Assembly: GCA_902801465.1 (NCBI GenBank) | Contig: CADCIH010000011.1 | Span: 1-64,000 of the forward strand | Reading direction: 5' to 3' | Source: an uncultured Bacteroidia bacterium | GTDB lineage: Bacteria; Bacteroidota; Bacteroidia; Bacteroidales; F082 | Length of the DNA: 64,000 nt | Shown here: positions 31,427 through 39,233 of the stretch, piece after piece | How positions within the stretch are numbered: position 1 is the stretch's first letter | How the letters are laid out: each line of letters begins with the position of its first letter | Notes under the pieces: generated by a model | The model's input: only the letters and a program-made list of their open reading frames with translations | What the model was told of the DNA's origin: nothing | Databases searched by the model: none | Translations under genes and position numbers: made by a program

Positions 31427-31942
31427 TCAGGCTATTGGATCCCCGCAAAACTCCTTCCGTTTACAAGCCTTGCAGTGCTTCCCAATCCAAACATCATCAA
31501 ATTGGTTCATGGCCTGCTCGACCAGTTCGGGATTGTCGGTGAGGATGCCCGCTTCGAAGTTGCGCGTACCCTCGCCTTTCATGCCGATGCCTGCACCTGT
31601 GAGGTTGGCGCTGCCAATATAGGCCACTTGGCCATCGAAGACCAAAATTTTGAAATGCACCCTCGGACAAAGCACCCTCTCCAAGCCTTCAAACAAGGCA
31701 GGGTATTTGTCGAAGTCTTCACGGAACGCGGGACCAGGCTCCTTGGCATGAATGAGTCTTATCTCGACTCCTTTTTTGATGAGTTGTGCCAAGAGGGCCA
31801 AGAAGGGTTTCGTTTGAGAGCCCACCTTGACATACAGGTCTTTGATGTCGGCGGTGCCAATCCAAAGGCTACGTTTGACAGAGGCCACCCTGCTTAATAC
31901 CTTGTCGTAATGGTCGCTGCCAAAGATAAAGTGTGTTGCCAT
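31427..31942 (-). CDS. PLD-like phosphodiesterase domain protein
   Basis: A 171-residue protein with one HKD motif, HFKILVFD (HxKxxxxD), followed by GSANLTGAG, as in phospholipase D-superfamily nucleases. A single HKD motif implies dimerisation to form the active site, as in Nuc or BfiI. The C terminus carries CKACKRKEFC, a possible small zinc site. It lies 12 bp downstream of the PIN toxin gene on the same strand. The activity (nuclease or lipase) cannot be told from the sequence. Confidence 0.8.
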   Translation of the reverse strand: MATHFIFGSDHYDKVLSRVASVKRSLWIGTADIKDLYVKVGSQTKPFLALLAQLIKKGVEIRLIHAKEPGPAFREDFDKYPALFEGLERVLCPRVHFKILVFDGQVAYIGSANLTGAGIGMKGEGTRNFEAGILTDNPELVEQAMNQFDDVWIGKHCKACKRKEFCGDPIA

Positions 31943-31954
31943 TCAAATTGTTTT

Positions 31955-32353
31955 TTAATAAATCATCATTAACAACTCCGAAGGTGTCACTACAATTGGA
32001 CTTTGAGGGAAATGTTTCAGATTACCAGTAACCACTAAAGCTCCTTCTTTTGAAAGAGCAACTTCGTAAAAAACCAAATCGGACAAGTCCACCAATGTTT
32101 CTTTGCTTTCGGTTCTATCCATAAGCATACCTAGTTTTATGATCGTTCCGATCATGGAGGACACATCCCTATCCAACAGGTCGAATTTGGCACGATGCAA
32201 AACGTCATCGTATTCAGCCAAAATCTCCTCATTGTACAAAGGAACTATCTTCCCCAACGAAATCGCTTCAACAACTTTAACCGTAGCGGCATTAGGATTA
32301 TGCGACACCATTGCCGACACAATCACATTGGTATCAAAAACAACGTACAACAT
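31955..32353 (-). CDS. PIN-domain toxin
   Basis: A 132-residue PIN-family RNase-like toxin with the first acidic residue in VVFDTNVIVSAM, further acidic positions (EYDDVL, DLSDLVFYEVA) and the closing VTGNLKHFP block. Its ATG (32353) shares one base with the TGA stop of the RelB/DinJ antitoxin, so the pair is translationally coupled. PIN toxins cleave tRNA, rRNA or mRNA; the target is unknown. Confidence 0.85.
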   Translation of the reverse strand: MLYVVFDTNVIVSAMVSHNPNAATVKVVEAISLGKIVPLYNEEILAEYDDVLHRAKFDLLDRDVSSMIGTIIKLGMLMDRTESKETLVDLSDLVFYEVALSKEGALVVTGNLKHFPQSPIVVTPSELLMMIY

Positions 32354-32643
32354 CACCTCGCCGCTCTTGCCTTCTGAATCTCTTCGTCAATCTCTTCCAT
32401 CGTCAACTCTGGGGTTTCACCATTCTCAGCACGCTCACGCATCACCTTGAAGGCAGCATAGCTTTGTTCCAGAACCGAAGCTCTCTCGGATTTGATTTCA
32501 AAAGGTATTTTCCCGCATTGAACCACTGCCTTGGCAAATACATTCATAGCGGTGTTGGCACTCATGCCAAATTCCGCACATAACGAATCGAAACGTTGCT
32601 TTAGCAACGAATCCATCCTCACTGTCATAGATACTTGAGCCAT
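32353..32643 (-). CDS. RelB/DinJ-family antitoxin
   Basis: A 96-residue antitoxin with a ribbon-helix-helix N terminus (AQVSMTVRMDSLLKQRFDSL and GMSANTAMNVFAKAVV), typical of RelB/DinJ, and an acidic C-terminal tail (TMEEIDEEIQKARAAR) for toxin neutralisation. Start at 32643, 22 bp behind a minus-strand TATCTTTG (32666-32673). The partner is a PIN-domain toxin rather than RelE/YafQ. Autorepression through the RHH domain is expected from the family. Confidence 0.85.
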   Translation of the reverse strand: MAQVSMTVRMDSLLKQRFDSLCAEFGMSANTAMNVFAKAVVQCGKIPFEIKSERASVLEQSYAAFKVMRERAENGETPELTMEEIDEEIQKARAAR

Positions 32644-32665
32644 AGTAACTGATTTTTGACCAGTG

Positions 32666-32673
32666 CAAAGATA
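32666..32673 (-). promoter_or_regulatory. -7 box of RelB/PIN operon
   Basis: CAAAGATA (TATCTTTG on the minus strand), with a very short leader to the antitoxin ATG. Confidence 0.5.
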
Positions 32674-32800
32674 CATTTTTTCAATCATAATGCAATAAAT
32701 TTAATTTAAATTGACGTAAAATTGTTTTAATAGAACAAAAATAACTCTCATTGGCTACTCCTCTTTTTCAAACTGACACAAGTACTTCTCAACATATTTT

Positions 32801-33766
32801 TCAGTTCCTCTGATTAATCAAGTTTACCACCACCTTTACCATCACATCCTTCTCCTCGGGTTTGCTCTCAGCGATCATCAAGGTCAAGGCAACCAAGGTG
32901 TTGTCGGCAATACGTTTGCTGCCGTCCTCGCGGTAGAGGATGCCGTTGTTGTTGAGAAACCACAGGAACAGCGTTGCGGCAATGCGTTTGTTACCGTCGC
33001 TGAACGAATGGTTCTTAGTGACGAGATACAACATCATGGCTGCTTTTTCTTCTACGCTGGGATAAAGATCATTGCCGTCAAACGTCTGATAGATTTGACC
33101 TATGCTGCTTTTAAAGGAATTGTCTTTCTCGTTACCAAACAACGAACTACCTCCAAACTTTTTTCGCAAAGCAGCAATAGCCTGCATGGCGTTGTCGTAG
33201 GTCGCTTGGAACTTCTCCTCCTGCGTTGTCTCTTTCACGCCCAAACGTTGATAGTCGTAATCATCAAGCGTGTCGAGAGCGTAAGTGTAATCCACAACAA
33301 TGTCAAACAAGGCTTGGTTCTCGTCGGTTTTCAATAAAGGTTGGTTTTGGATGGTCCTACCCAACATTTGAACTAGCTGACGGAGTTCTCCTATCTGTCT
33401 TTTCCGGATCTTTTCATTGACGACATAACCTTTCAACAAATAAGCTTTCAACACCTTATTTGCCCATTGGCGGAATTGGACACCTCGTTGGCTCTTGACA
33501 CGATAACCCACAGATATAATGACATCAAGGTTATAGAAAGGAACCGGTTTCTTCACTCCATTAACGTGTAAAAAATGCACGTTATTCTCACGCGACAATT
33601 CTCCTTCCTTAAACACGTTAATGATGTGTCTTCTGATATTTGACTCCTCCCTTTCAAATAACACGGACATTTGGTCTGTTGTCAGCCAAACGTTTTCATT
33701 TTCCAAACGGACCTCAATCGAAGTCTGACCATTTTCACTCTGATAAATAACAATTTGGTTTTCCAT
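32801..33766 (-). CDS. RhuM-family protein with C-terminal Fic/Doc domain
   Basis: A 321-residue two-domain protein. The N-terminal half is RhuM-like (WLTTDQMSVLFEREESNIRRHI and GVQFRQWANKVLKAYLLKGY), a likely DNA-binding/phage-associated region. The C-terminal third holds the Fic/Doc motif HSFSDGNKRIAATLF, with His, Asp, Gly-Asn-Lys-Arg in place and Ser where Fic has Pro. Fic/Doc enzymes AMPylate or phosphorylate targets such as EF-Tu. No adjacent Phd-like antitoxin is visible. ATG 33766 is chosen over an upstream ATG because MENQIVIYQ is the natural N terminus. Confidence 0.82.
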   Translation of the reverse strand: MENQIVIYQSENGQTSIEVRLENENVWLTTDQMSVLFEREESNIRRHIINVFKEGELSRENNVHFLHVNGVKKPVPFYNLDVIISVGYRVKSQRGVQFRQWANKVLKAYLLKGYVVNEKIRKRQIGELRQLVQMLGRTIQNQPLLKTDENQALFDIVVDYTYALDTLDDYDYQRLGVKETTQEEKFQATYDNAMQAIAALRKKFGGSSLFGNEKDNSFKSSIGQIYQTFDGNDLYPSVEEKAAMMLYLVTKNHSFSDGNKRIAATLFLWFLNNNGILYREDGSKRIADNTLVALTLMIAESKPEEKDVMVKVVVNLINQRN

Positions 33767-33882
33767 AATAAACTTTTTAAAAGGTTTTATAACAAACATT
33801 TCTGTTGTTATGTAGCTTGTATTATGGAAATGTTTCATTCAAAATGAAAATAATTTTTTGCAAAGCATTCCCCGCTTTTCAT

Positions 33883-33890
33883 TATGTTTG
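33883..33890 (+). promoter_or_regulatory. -7 box of nitroreductase gene
   Basis: TATGTTTG at 33883-33890, 19 bp before the start, with TTTG at 33857-33860 as a -33 candidate. Confidence 0.5.
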
Positions 33891-33909
33891 CATTTTCAAT
33901 TGATTACCC

Positions 33910-34602
33910 ATGACACTCGAAGAAGCCATCCGCACCCGACACAGCGTGCGGCAATACCTCGAAAAGCCCATTGAGGCAGAAAAGATTCAACAACTGCAAG
34001 ACCTCATCGAGGAATGCAACCGCAAAGGAGGCCTTCACATCCAATTGGTCACCAATGAACCGAAGGCTTTCGCCAGCGGCATCGCCCATTACAGCAAATT
34101 CCGCGGCGTGAGCAATTACATCGCCATGATCGGCAAGAAAGGCGACGACATCAATCTCGGCTATTACGGCGAAAAAGTGGTGCTACTGGCCCAATGCCTC
34201 GGACTGAACACCTGTTGGGTGGCGATGTCGTTTAGCAAACAACCTGACCAATACCAAGTACTTCCCGACGAAAAGCTGGTTTGCGTGGTGTCGCTCGGCT
34301 ATGGAGAAAACCAAGGAAGGCAACATCCTCAAAGGAAAACGATTGCCGATGTAACGGAAGATAAGCGTTCAACAGAAAAAGGACTTCCTCTCCCCGACTG
34401 GTTCACCCGCGGCATGGAGGCTGCCTTGCTGGCGCCCACGGCCATCAACCAGCAGAAGTTCGTTTTCATTCTCCACAACGACAACAAAGTAGAAGCCCAC
34501 ACCCGTTTTACCCTGCTCAACGGTTACGCCCCCATCGACCTCGGTATCGCCAAATGCCATTTCGAAATCGGCGCCGGAAAGAAAAACTTTGAATGGCTTT
34601 AA
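33910..34602 (+). CDS. Nitroreductase-like FMN protein
   Basis: A 230-residue protein of the putative nitroreductase TM1586 type. RTRHSVRQYLEKP at the N terminus binds FMN phosphate in this fold. NLGYYGEKVVLLAQCLGLNTCWVAM and AALLAPTAINQQKFVF are two further fold landmarks, the latter repeating the FMN-binding pattern. The substrate is unknown. First housekeeping-type gene after the accessory region. Confidence 0.85.
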   Translation: MTLEEAIRTRHSVRQYLEKPIEAEKIQQLQDLIEECNRKGGLHIQLVTNEPKAFASGIAHYSKFRGVSNYIAMIGKKGDDINLGYYGEKVVLLAQCLGLNTCWVAMSFSKQPDQYQVLPDEKLVCVVSLGYGENQGRQHPQRKTIADVTEDKRSTEKGLPLPDWFTRGMEAALLAPTAINQQKFVFILHNDNKVEAHTRFTLLNGYAPIDLGIAKCHFEIGAGKKNFEWL

Positions 34603-34622
34603 GCACCGAATGGGTTTTTCAT

Positions 34623-35513
34623 TCACCTCTCTTTCACCCGAAACGTCTGGATGACCACGGAGGTAACAATAAGCACAATGCCAAGCCAAAACGACCAGTT
34701 GAGCTCTTGCAATTCATTGAAGATGAGGGCCGCAAAAGCAATGCTGTAAACGGGTTCCAAATTGTAAACGAGGTTTACCGTGAAAGCGGAGACCCGACGG
34801 AACGCATGCAATTGCAAGAGGAACGGTAACACTGTAAAGACAGAGCCCAAGAGTACCAACCAAGCGGCATCCGCCTTGCTCGGAAGAACAGCGGCCCCCG
34901 GCATCAGTTTAAGGAAAAGAGGGATGCACAGAGTCAGGAAAAAAAAGCCTCCAACAAGCTCGTAAAGCAACATGGTGGCACTGTCCTCCCCAACCTTTTC
35001 AGCTGTCTTGATATGCGTCAGCGCAAAGACCGCGTATGCCAGAGAGCAAAGCAGGCCCAGAGCGATACCGAGCCTGTAACGCACATCCAGACTGAAGATG
35101 AGCATCACACCGACAATGGAGATGAAACTGATCAAGAATTCCTTCCACGAGGCTTCCTTGCGGTTGAAAAACACATTCAAAAGGGCGGTGAAAAAACTGG
35201 TGGTGGCAATGCAGGCAACCCCGACCGAGACATTTGACGCCTGGATGCTGGCATAAAACGCCACCCAATGAGTAGCCAAGATACAACCACAAGCGAAGAT
35301 ACGGAGCAACTTCTTCCCCTTGGGGACATGAAACCTATGCATGATAAGCAGCGCCAAGGCCAACGTAACGATGCTGATAAACATGCGATACCACACCAAC
35401 GGCAACCCACTCAGCGAGATCAAACGACCGAAGATACCTGTCCACCCAGCCAGGAAAACAGCCAGATGCAACAGAATCAAGGTATGGACCTTCTTTTCTT
35501 CTCGCTTTAGCAT
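34623..35513 (-). CDS. EamA/DMT-family permease
   Basis: A 296-residue inner-membrane protein with ten predicted helices in two EamA repeats, of the drug/metabolite transporter superfamily. Internal markers include VSVGVACIATTSFFTALLNVFF at the end of repeat 1 and VYNLEPVYSIAFAALIFNE in repeat 2. The substrate cannot be read from sequence. A minus-strand box at 35528-35535 (TATTTTTG) precedes it, back to back with the ybaK promoter. Confidence 0.88.
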   Translation of the reverse strand: MLKREEKKVHTLILLHLAVFLAGWTGIFGRLISLSGLPLVWYRMFISIVTLALALLIMHRFHVPKGKKLLRIFACGCILATHWVAFYASIQASNVSVGVACIATTSFFTALLNVFFNRKEASWKEFLISFISIVGVMLIFSLDVRYRLGIALGLLCSLAYAVFALTHIKTAEKVGEDSATMLLYELVGGFFFLTLCIPLFLKLMPGAAVLPSKADAAWLVLLGSVFTVLPFLLQLHAFRRVSAFTVNLVYNLEPVYSIAFAALIFNELQELNWSFWLGIVLIVTSVVIQTFRVKER

Positions 35514-35527
35514 AGGTGATTTTTGCG

Positions 35528-35565
35528 CAAAAATAGCAAAACTATCCTTTTTATTTCTATTTTTG
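35528..35565. promoter_or_regulatory. Divergent promoters, DMT permease and ybaK
   Basis: CAAAAATA at 35528-35535 (minus-strand TATTTTTG) and TATTTTTG at 35558-35565 on the plus strand. Confidence 0.5.
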
Positions 35566-35616
35566 CTTTCGGAAGATGAAATTCAACTATTAACACTTAA
35601 TAGTTAACAAAGACAC

Positions 35617-36102
35617 ATGCCGAAAGACAAAATCAACAAAACCAACGCGTGCCGGCTCCTGGACCAAAAGAAAATCCAGTATGAGCTGATTCCCTACGAG
35701 GTGGACGAGAACGACCTCGGGGCGCAACATATCGCCGACCAACTGGGCGAGGATATCGACCAAGTGTTCAAGACGCTGGTGCTGAAAGGGGACAAAACGG
35801 GGTATTTCGTCTGTGTCATCCCGGGCAACGAGGAAGTGGATCTGAAAAAGACCGCCAAAGTCACGGGCAACAAGAGCTGTGACCTCATCCCCATGAAGGA
35901 ACTGCTGCCCCTCACGGGTTACATCCGCGGGGGATGCTCACCCATTGGCATGAAAAAGCCCTTCCCTACTTTCATCCATGAGACCTGCGAGTTGTTTGAC
36001 ATCATTTACGTCAGCGCTGGCGTGCGTGGACTACAATTCAAGATCAACCCACAAGACCTTATCAAAGCGGCAGAGATGACCGTGGCCGACTTATGTCCAT
36101 GA
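35617..36102 (+). CDS. ybaK: Cys-tRNA(Pro)/Cys-tRNA(Cys) deacylase YbaK
   Basis: A 161-residue YbaK/EbsC-family editing protein that hydrolyses mischarged Cys-tRNA(Pro). Recognisable blocks are KTLVLKGDKTGYFVCVIPG, the catalytic-lysine region LKKTAKVTGNKSCDLIP and GGCSPIGMKK. Its stop overlaps the start of the hexosaminidase gene by four bases. Confidence 0.92.
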   Translation: MPKDKINKTNACRLLDQKKIQYELIPYEVDENDLGAQHIADQLGEDIDQVFKTLVLKGDKTGYFVCVIPGNEEVDLKKTAKVTGNKSCDLIPMKELLPLTGYIRGGCSPIGMKKPFPTFIHETCELFDIIYVSAGVRGLQFKINPQDLIKAAEMTVADLCP

Positions 36103-37889
36103 AGCATAAAGCAATCCTAATCGTCCTACTATTGGCATTCGCCGCCTGCAAACATGCCCCAACAGCAGAATGGATTGAAGGGCCCACCGAATCCGACGGA
36201 AGGGCCTTCCAGACCTTGATACTCCACAACGTGCCTGAAGGCTCACGCGTATGGTTCCAAGAGCTCTTCGACGGGAAGACCATCGTGGAAGGTCCCGAAA
36301 TGAATCATTATCAAGGCACCTCTTGGTATATCGACATTCCCCACCCCGGCAACGTCACGCTGAAATACTACGGTCGCCCCCTGCCCCGCCAACGTTGGGC
36401 ACCCGAGGCCTTCATCCTGCAACAAAAAGGCAAACCCGACTTGCCTCTGGAAACAACCTACCACTTCTTGGAACTACCGCCTCAAAACCCCACACATGAA
36501 GTCTGCACTTACGAGGTCCAACCCGCCGATATTATCCCACAAATCAAGCACATCCAATACGGCTCCGAGCCGATGGTACCCACCGACAATCATCCCCATG
36601 GCTGGTACCGTATCGACATCGATGCCGACGGCAACCCCACCATCGAAGCCGATGACGAAGACGGTGCCTTCTATGCCCAAGTCACACTAGGAAAACTGGC
36701 GAAGCCGCTGCAACCCATGACCCTGGAGGACTGGCCCGACCACAGCTACCGAGGATTCATGCTCGACGTGGCTCGTGACTTCCGGTCTGTCGACGAGGTG
36801 CTCCAAATCATCGACCTCATGGCCTCATGGAAGATGAACACCCTGCATTTCCATATCGCCGATGATGAATCGTGGTGCCTGGAGATCAAAGAGTTGCCTG
36901 AACTCACCGAATTCAGTGGCCGTCACGCCCTGCCCGACTGGGACCTCAAAGAAGCCCAAGCCTTGAAACCCACCATCAACGGCCGCATCGGCAACGTCAC
37001 TTTTTACACGGCCGAAGAATACCAGCAAATCATACAATATGCTTGGGATCGGCGCATCCAGGTGATTCCCGAGTTCGACACCCCAGGCCATTCCCGTGCC
37101 TCCATCAAAGCAATGCAAGCCTACGAACGACGCACAGGCGACAGCAGCTTCCGACTGCAAGACCCTGCCGACACCTCGCATTACTGGTCGGCACAAGACT
37201 TCACCGACAATGTGCTCAGCGTGGACCTGCCCAGCGTTTACCGTTTTTACAACGTGGTATTCGATGAAGTCATCCGGCTGCATCACGAAGCCAATGTACC
37301 TTTGCCTGCCATTCATATCGGAGGCGATGAGGTGCCTAACGGGGCTTGGGCAGGCAAAGACCGACATGAGATGAAAGAACTGTTCATTAATGGCATGTTA
37401 GACCTCGCCGAACAAAAAGACATCCGCCTGGCTGGTTGGGAAGACATCGCCCGAGGCCTGGAACCAGAAACCGAAGCGCGTCTCAAACGCTCGCTTTACT
37501 TCATCAACGTGTGGAACACCAAAGGCATCGAGGGCTTCCCCGTGGTGCTCTCCCCTGCAGCATACACCTACCTCGACCTTGCCTATAGCGACCACCCGAG
37601 CGAGATCGGCCTACATTGGGCAGGTTATGTGGATGAACGCAAGACCTTCGAACTACAACCTAAAGACTATGAAGGAGATATCATCGGAGTGGAAGCAGCA
37701 CTATGGTCATCGCAACTCCGAAGTTTCGACGATGTCACCTACCAAATGCTGCCCAAAGCCCTTGGCGTGGCCGAACGAGGTTGGAATAACAGCACCAGCG
37801 ATTTCAACAAATTTTACAGCATCATCGTCAACCGAGAGATGCCGGTTTGGGAGGAAAAAGGGTTTTCCATTAAAGGACCCACTAAGTGA
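36099..37889 (+). CDS. GH20 beta-N-acetylhexosaminidase lipoprotein
   Basis: A 596-residue glycoside hydrolase family 20 enzyme that removes terminal GlcNAc/GalNAc. The N terminus is a lipoprotein signal with lipobox AFAAC (Cys17), so it is anchored in the envelope. A GH20b-like domain precedes the catalytic barrel, which has DVARDFRSVDEVLQIIDLM, HFHIADDESW and the catalytic Asp410-Glu411 pair in HIGGDEVPNG. ATG 36099 overlaps the ybaK stop (ATGA). The stop codon lies in the arm of a long inverted repeat. Confidence 0.93.
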   Translation: MKHKAILIVLLLAFAACKHAPTAEWIEGPTESDGRAFQTLILHNVPEGSRVWFQELFDGKTIVEGPEMNHYQGTSWYIDIPHPGNVTLKYYGRPLPRQRWAPEAFILQQKGKPDLPLETTYHFLELPPQNPTHEVCTYEVQPADIIPQIKHIQYGSEPMVPTDNHPHGWYRIDIDADGNPTIEADDEDGAFYAQVTLGKLAKPLQPMTLEDWPDHSYRGFMLDVARDFRSVDEVLQIIDLMASWKMNTLHFHIADDESWCLEIKELPELTEFSGRHALPDWDLKEAQALKPTINGRIGNVTFYTAEEYQQIIQYAWDRRIQVIPEFDTPGHSRASIKAMQAYERRTGDSSFRLQDPADTSHYWSAQDFTDNVLSVDLPSVYRFYNVVFDEVIRLHHEANVPLPAIHIGGDEVPNGAWAGKDRHEMKELFINGMLDLAEQKDIRLAGWEDIARGLEPETEARLKRSLYFINVWNTKGIEGFPVVLSPAAYTYLDLAYSDHPSEIGLHWAGYVDERKTFELQPKDYEGDIIGVEAALWSSQLRSFDDVTYQMLPKALGVAERGWNNSTSDFNKFYSIIVNREMPVWEEKGFSIKGPTK

Positions 37890-37995
37890 TTAACACCGTC
37901 GCGTGCGGGGTGACCCTATAAGGCGCATTCGTAACGACCGCAGGGAGTTATGCAGCGCCTTATAGGGTTACTCCGCTAAGCAGGTGTTAATCACT
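37885..37995. repeat. 111-bp interrupted palindrome spanning two convergent stop codons
   Basis: Outer arms AGTGATTAACACC (37885-37897) and GGTGTTAATCACT (37983-37995) pair perfectly. Inner arms 37910-37926 and 37955-37971 pair over 17 positions with one G-T wobble. Both flanking genes stop within the outer arms, each reading AAG TGA. It may be a bidirectional terminator or a REP/MITE-like insertion. Confidence 0.85.
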
Positions 37996-38302
37996 TGGTT
38001 TTCTCTAAAACCTCTATGTAAAAACTAAACGGCCTGAATCCGTCGTTGCAGCTGATCATCGCACTCATGGGATTCTGCATCCAGCCGTCAAAGAAGTTGC
38101 CTTCGCCACGGGCCAAAGCCTCCACAAAAGGACGCATCGAATCCCAAGCAGAGGGGCATAATCCTTCAGGGCGCTGACCATCGACAGAAATCCATTCCTC
38201 TCCCTCATGGACATCGCAGGTGTGCTCGATGGGATTCTCATAGCGAGCCATCAAGTCGGGATAGACGGTCTGTCGGATGGCGGTGATGCGTACCTTTTTC
38301 AT
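37991..38302 (-). CDS. TIGR04076-family protein
   Basis: A 103-residue protein matching the TIGR04076 family as I know it: MKKVRITAIRQTVYPDL at the start, a central EGLCPSAWDSMRPFVEAL, and DGFRPFSFYIEV near the end. Function is unknown. Its stop lies in the palindrome, and its start overlaps the DMT permease stop by four bases. Confidence 0.8.
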   Translation of the reverse strand: MKKVRITAIRQTVYPDLMARYENPIEHTCDVHEGEEWISVDGQRPEGLCPSAWDSMRPFVEALARGEGNFFDGWMQNPMSAMISCNDGFRPFSFYIEVLEKTK

Positions 38303-39180
38303 TTCTTTTCAGTTAGAATCATGAACAAAATGGCGAACAAGATCAAGGCCACGCCGATGGCGACGTTAAGCGTGAAGGCCTCCTTGAAGACCAGCGTGCC
38401 GATGACGATGGCCGTCAGGGGTTCCAAGATGCCGAGGACCGAGGTCTTGGTGGCACCCACTGCCTTACTCGAAGCAGCCAAGGTGATGGTGGCTACCGCC
38501 GTAGGCAACACAGCCAACCCCAACACATTGAGCCAACTCACAGCATCGGGCACGGGATTCAGATGGAGGCCGAAGCCCGACAAGGCAAACAGCATCAGCG
38601 AACCGATGAAGAAACAATAAAACGTCAAGGTGAGGTTGGGAATGGCCTTCACCTCCTTGCTTAGGTTGACCATCACGATGAATATGGTATAGCACAAGCC
38701 CGAAGCCACAACCAAAGCGATGCCTCTCCAATCGATGAAACCTCCTCCCCCATTCATGGAAAGCAAAACGGCTCCCGCCACACCGGCAAAGATGGAAACC
38801 CAGGTCTGCCAAGTGGGATACTGCTTAAAGAACATCATGATCAAAGCCACCATGATGGGATAAACATAGAGGATGCTCGTGGCGATGCCCGAAGGGATGT
38901 ATTTGTAAGCTTCGAACAGGGTTATGCTGCAGCCGGTAAACAGGATGCCTAATATCGTCATCAGACCGAACTGCTTCCAATTAATACGTATTTGCTTCTT
39001 GGCGACCAGCATAAAAGCCAACATTAATAATGTCGCCACACCATAGCGATAAAACAATAAAGAGTTGACGTCCAGTCCTTTATTAATAACTGGCACGCCA
39101 AACAACGGGTTCATGCCATAGGTGATTCCTGAAACAATGCCCGCGAGATAACCCCAATGAAGTCCTTTTTTATTTTCCAT
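38299..39180 (-). CDS. EamA/DMT-family permease
   Basis: A 293-residue, ten-helix DMT superfamily transporter with two EamA repeats (ITYGMNPLFGVPVINKGLD at the start; AVGATKTSVLGILEPLTAIVIG in repeat 2). Distinct from the permeases at 34623 and 50905. Coupled to the TIGR04076 gene by an ATGA overlap. The substrate is unknown. Confidence 0.88.
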   Translation of the reverse strand: MENKKGLHWGYLAGIVSGITYGMNPLFGVPVINKGLDVNSLLFYRYGVATLLMLAFMLVAKKQIRINWKQFGLMTILGILFTGCSITLFEAYKYIPSGIATSILYVYPIMVALIMMFFKQYPTWQTWVSIFAGVAGAVLLSMNGGGGFIDWRGIALVVASGLCYTIFIVMVNLSKEVKAIPNLTLTFYCFFIGSLMLFALSGFGLHLNPVPDAVSWLNVLGLAVLPTAVATITLAASSKAVGATKTSVLGILEPLTAIVIGTLVFKEAFTLNVAIGVALILFAILFMILTEKK

Positions 39181-39233
39181 TTCGGCTGCAAAATTAGTTT
39201 TTTTCTAAATTTGCCAAACAAAACAATCACGCC

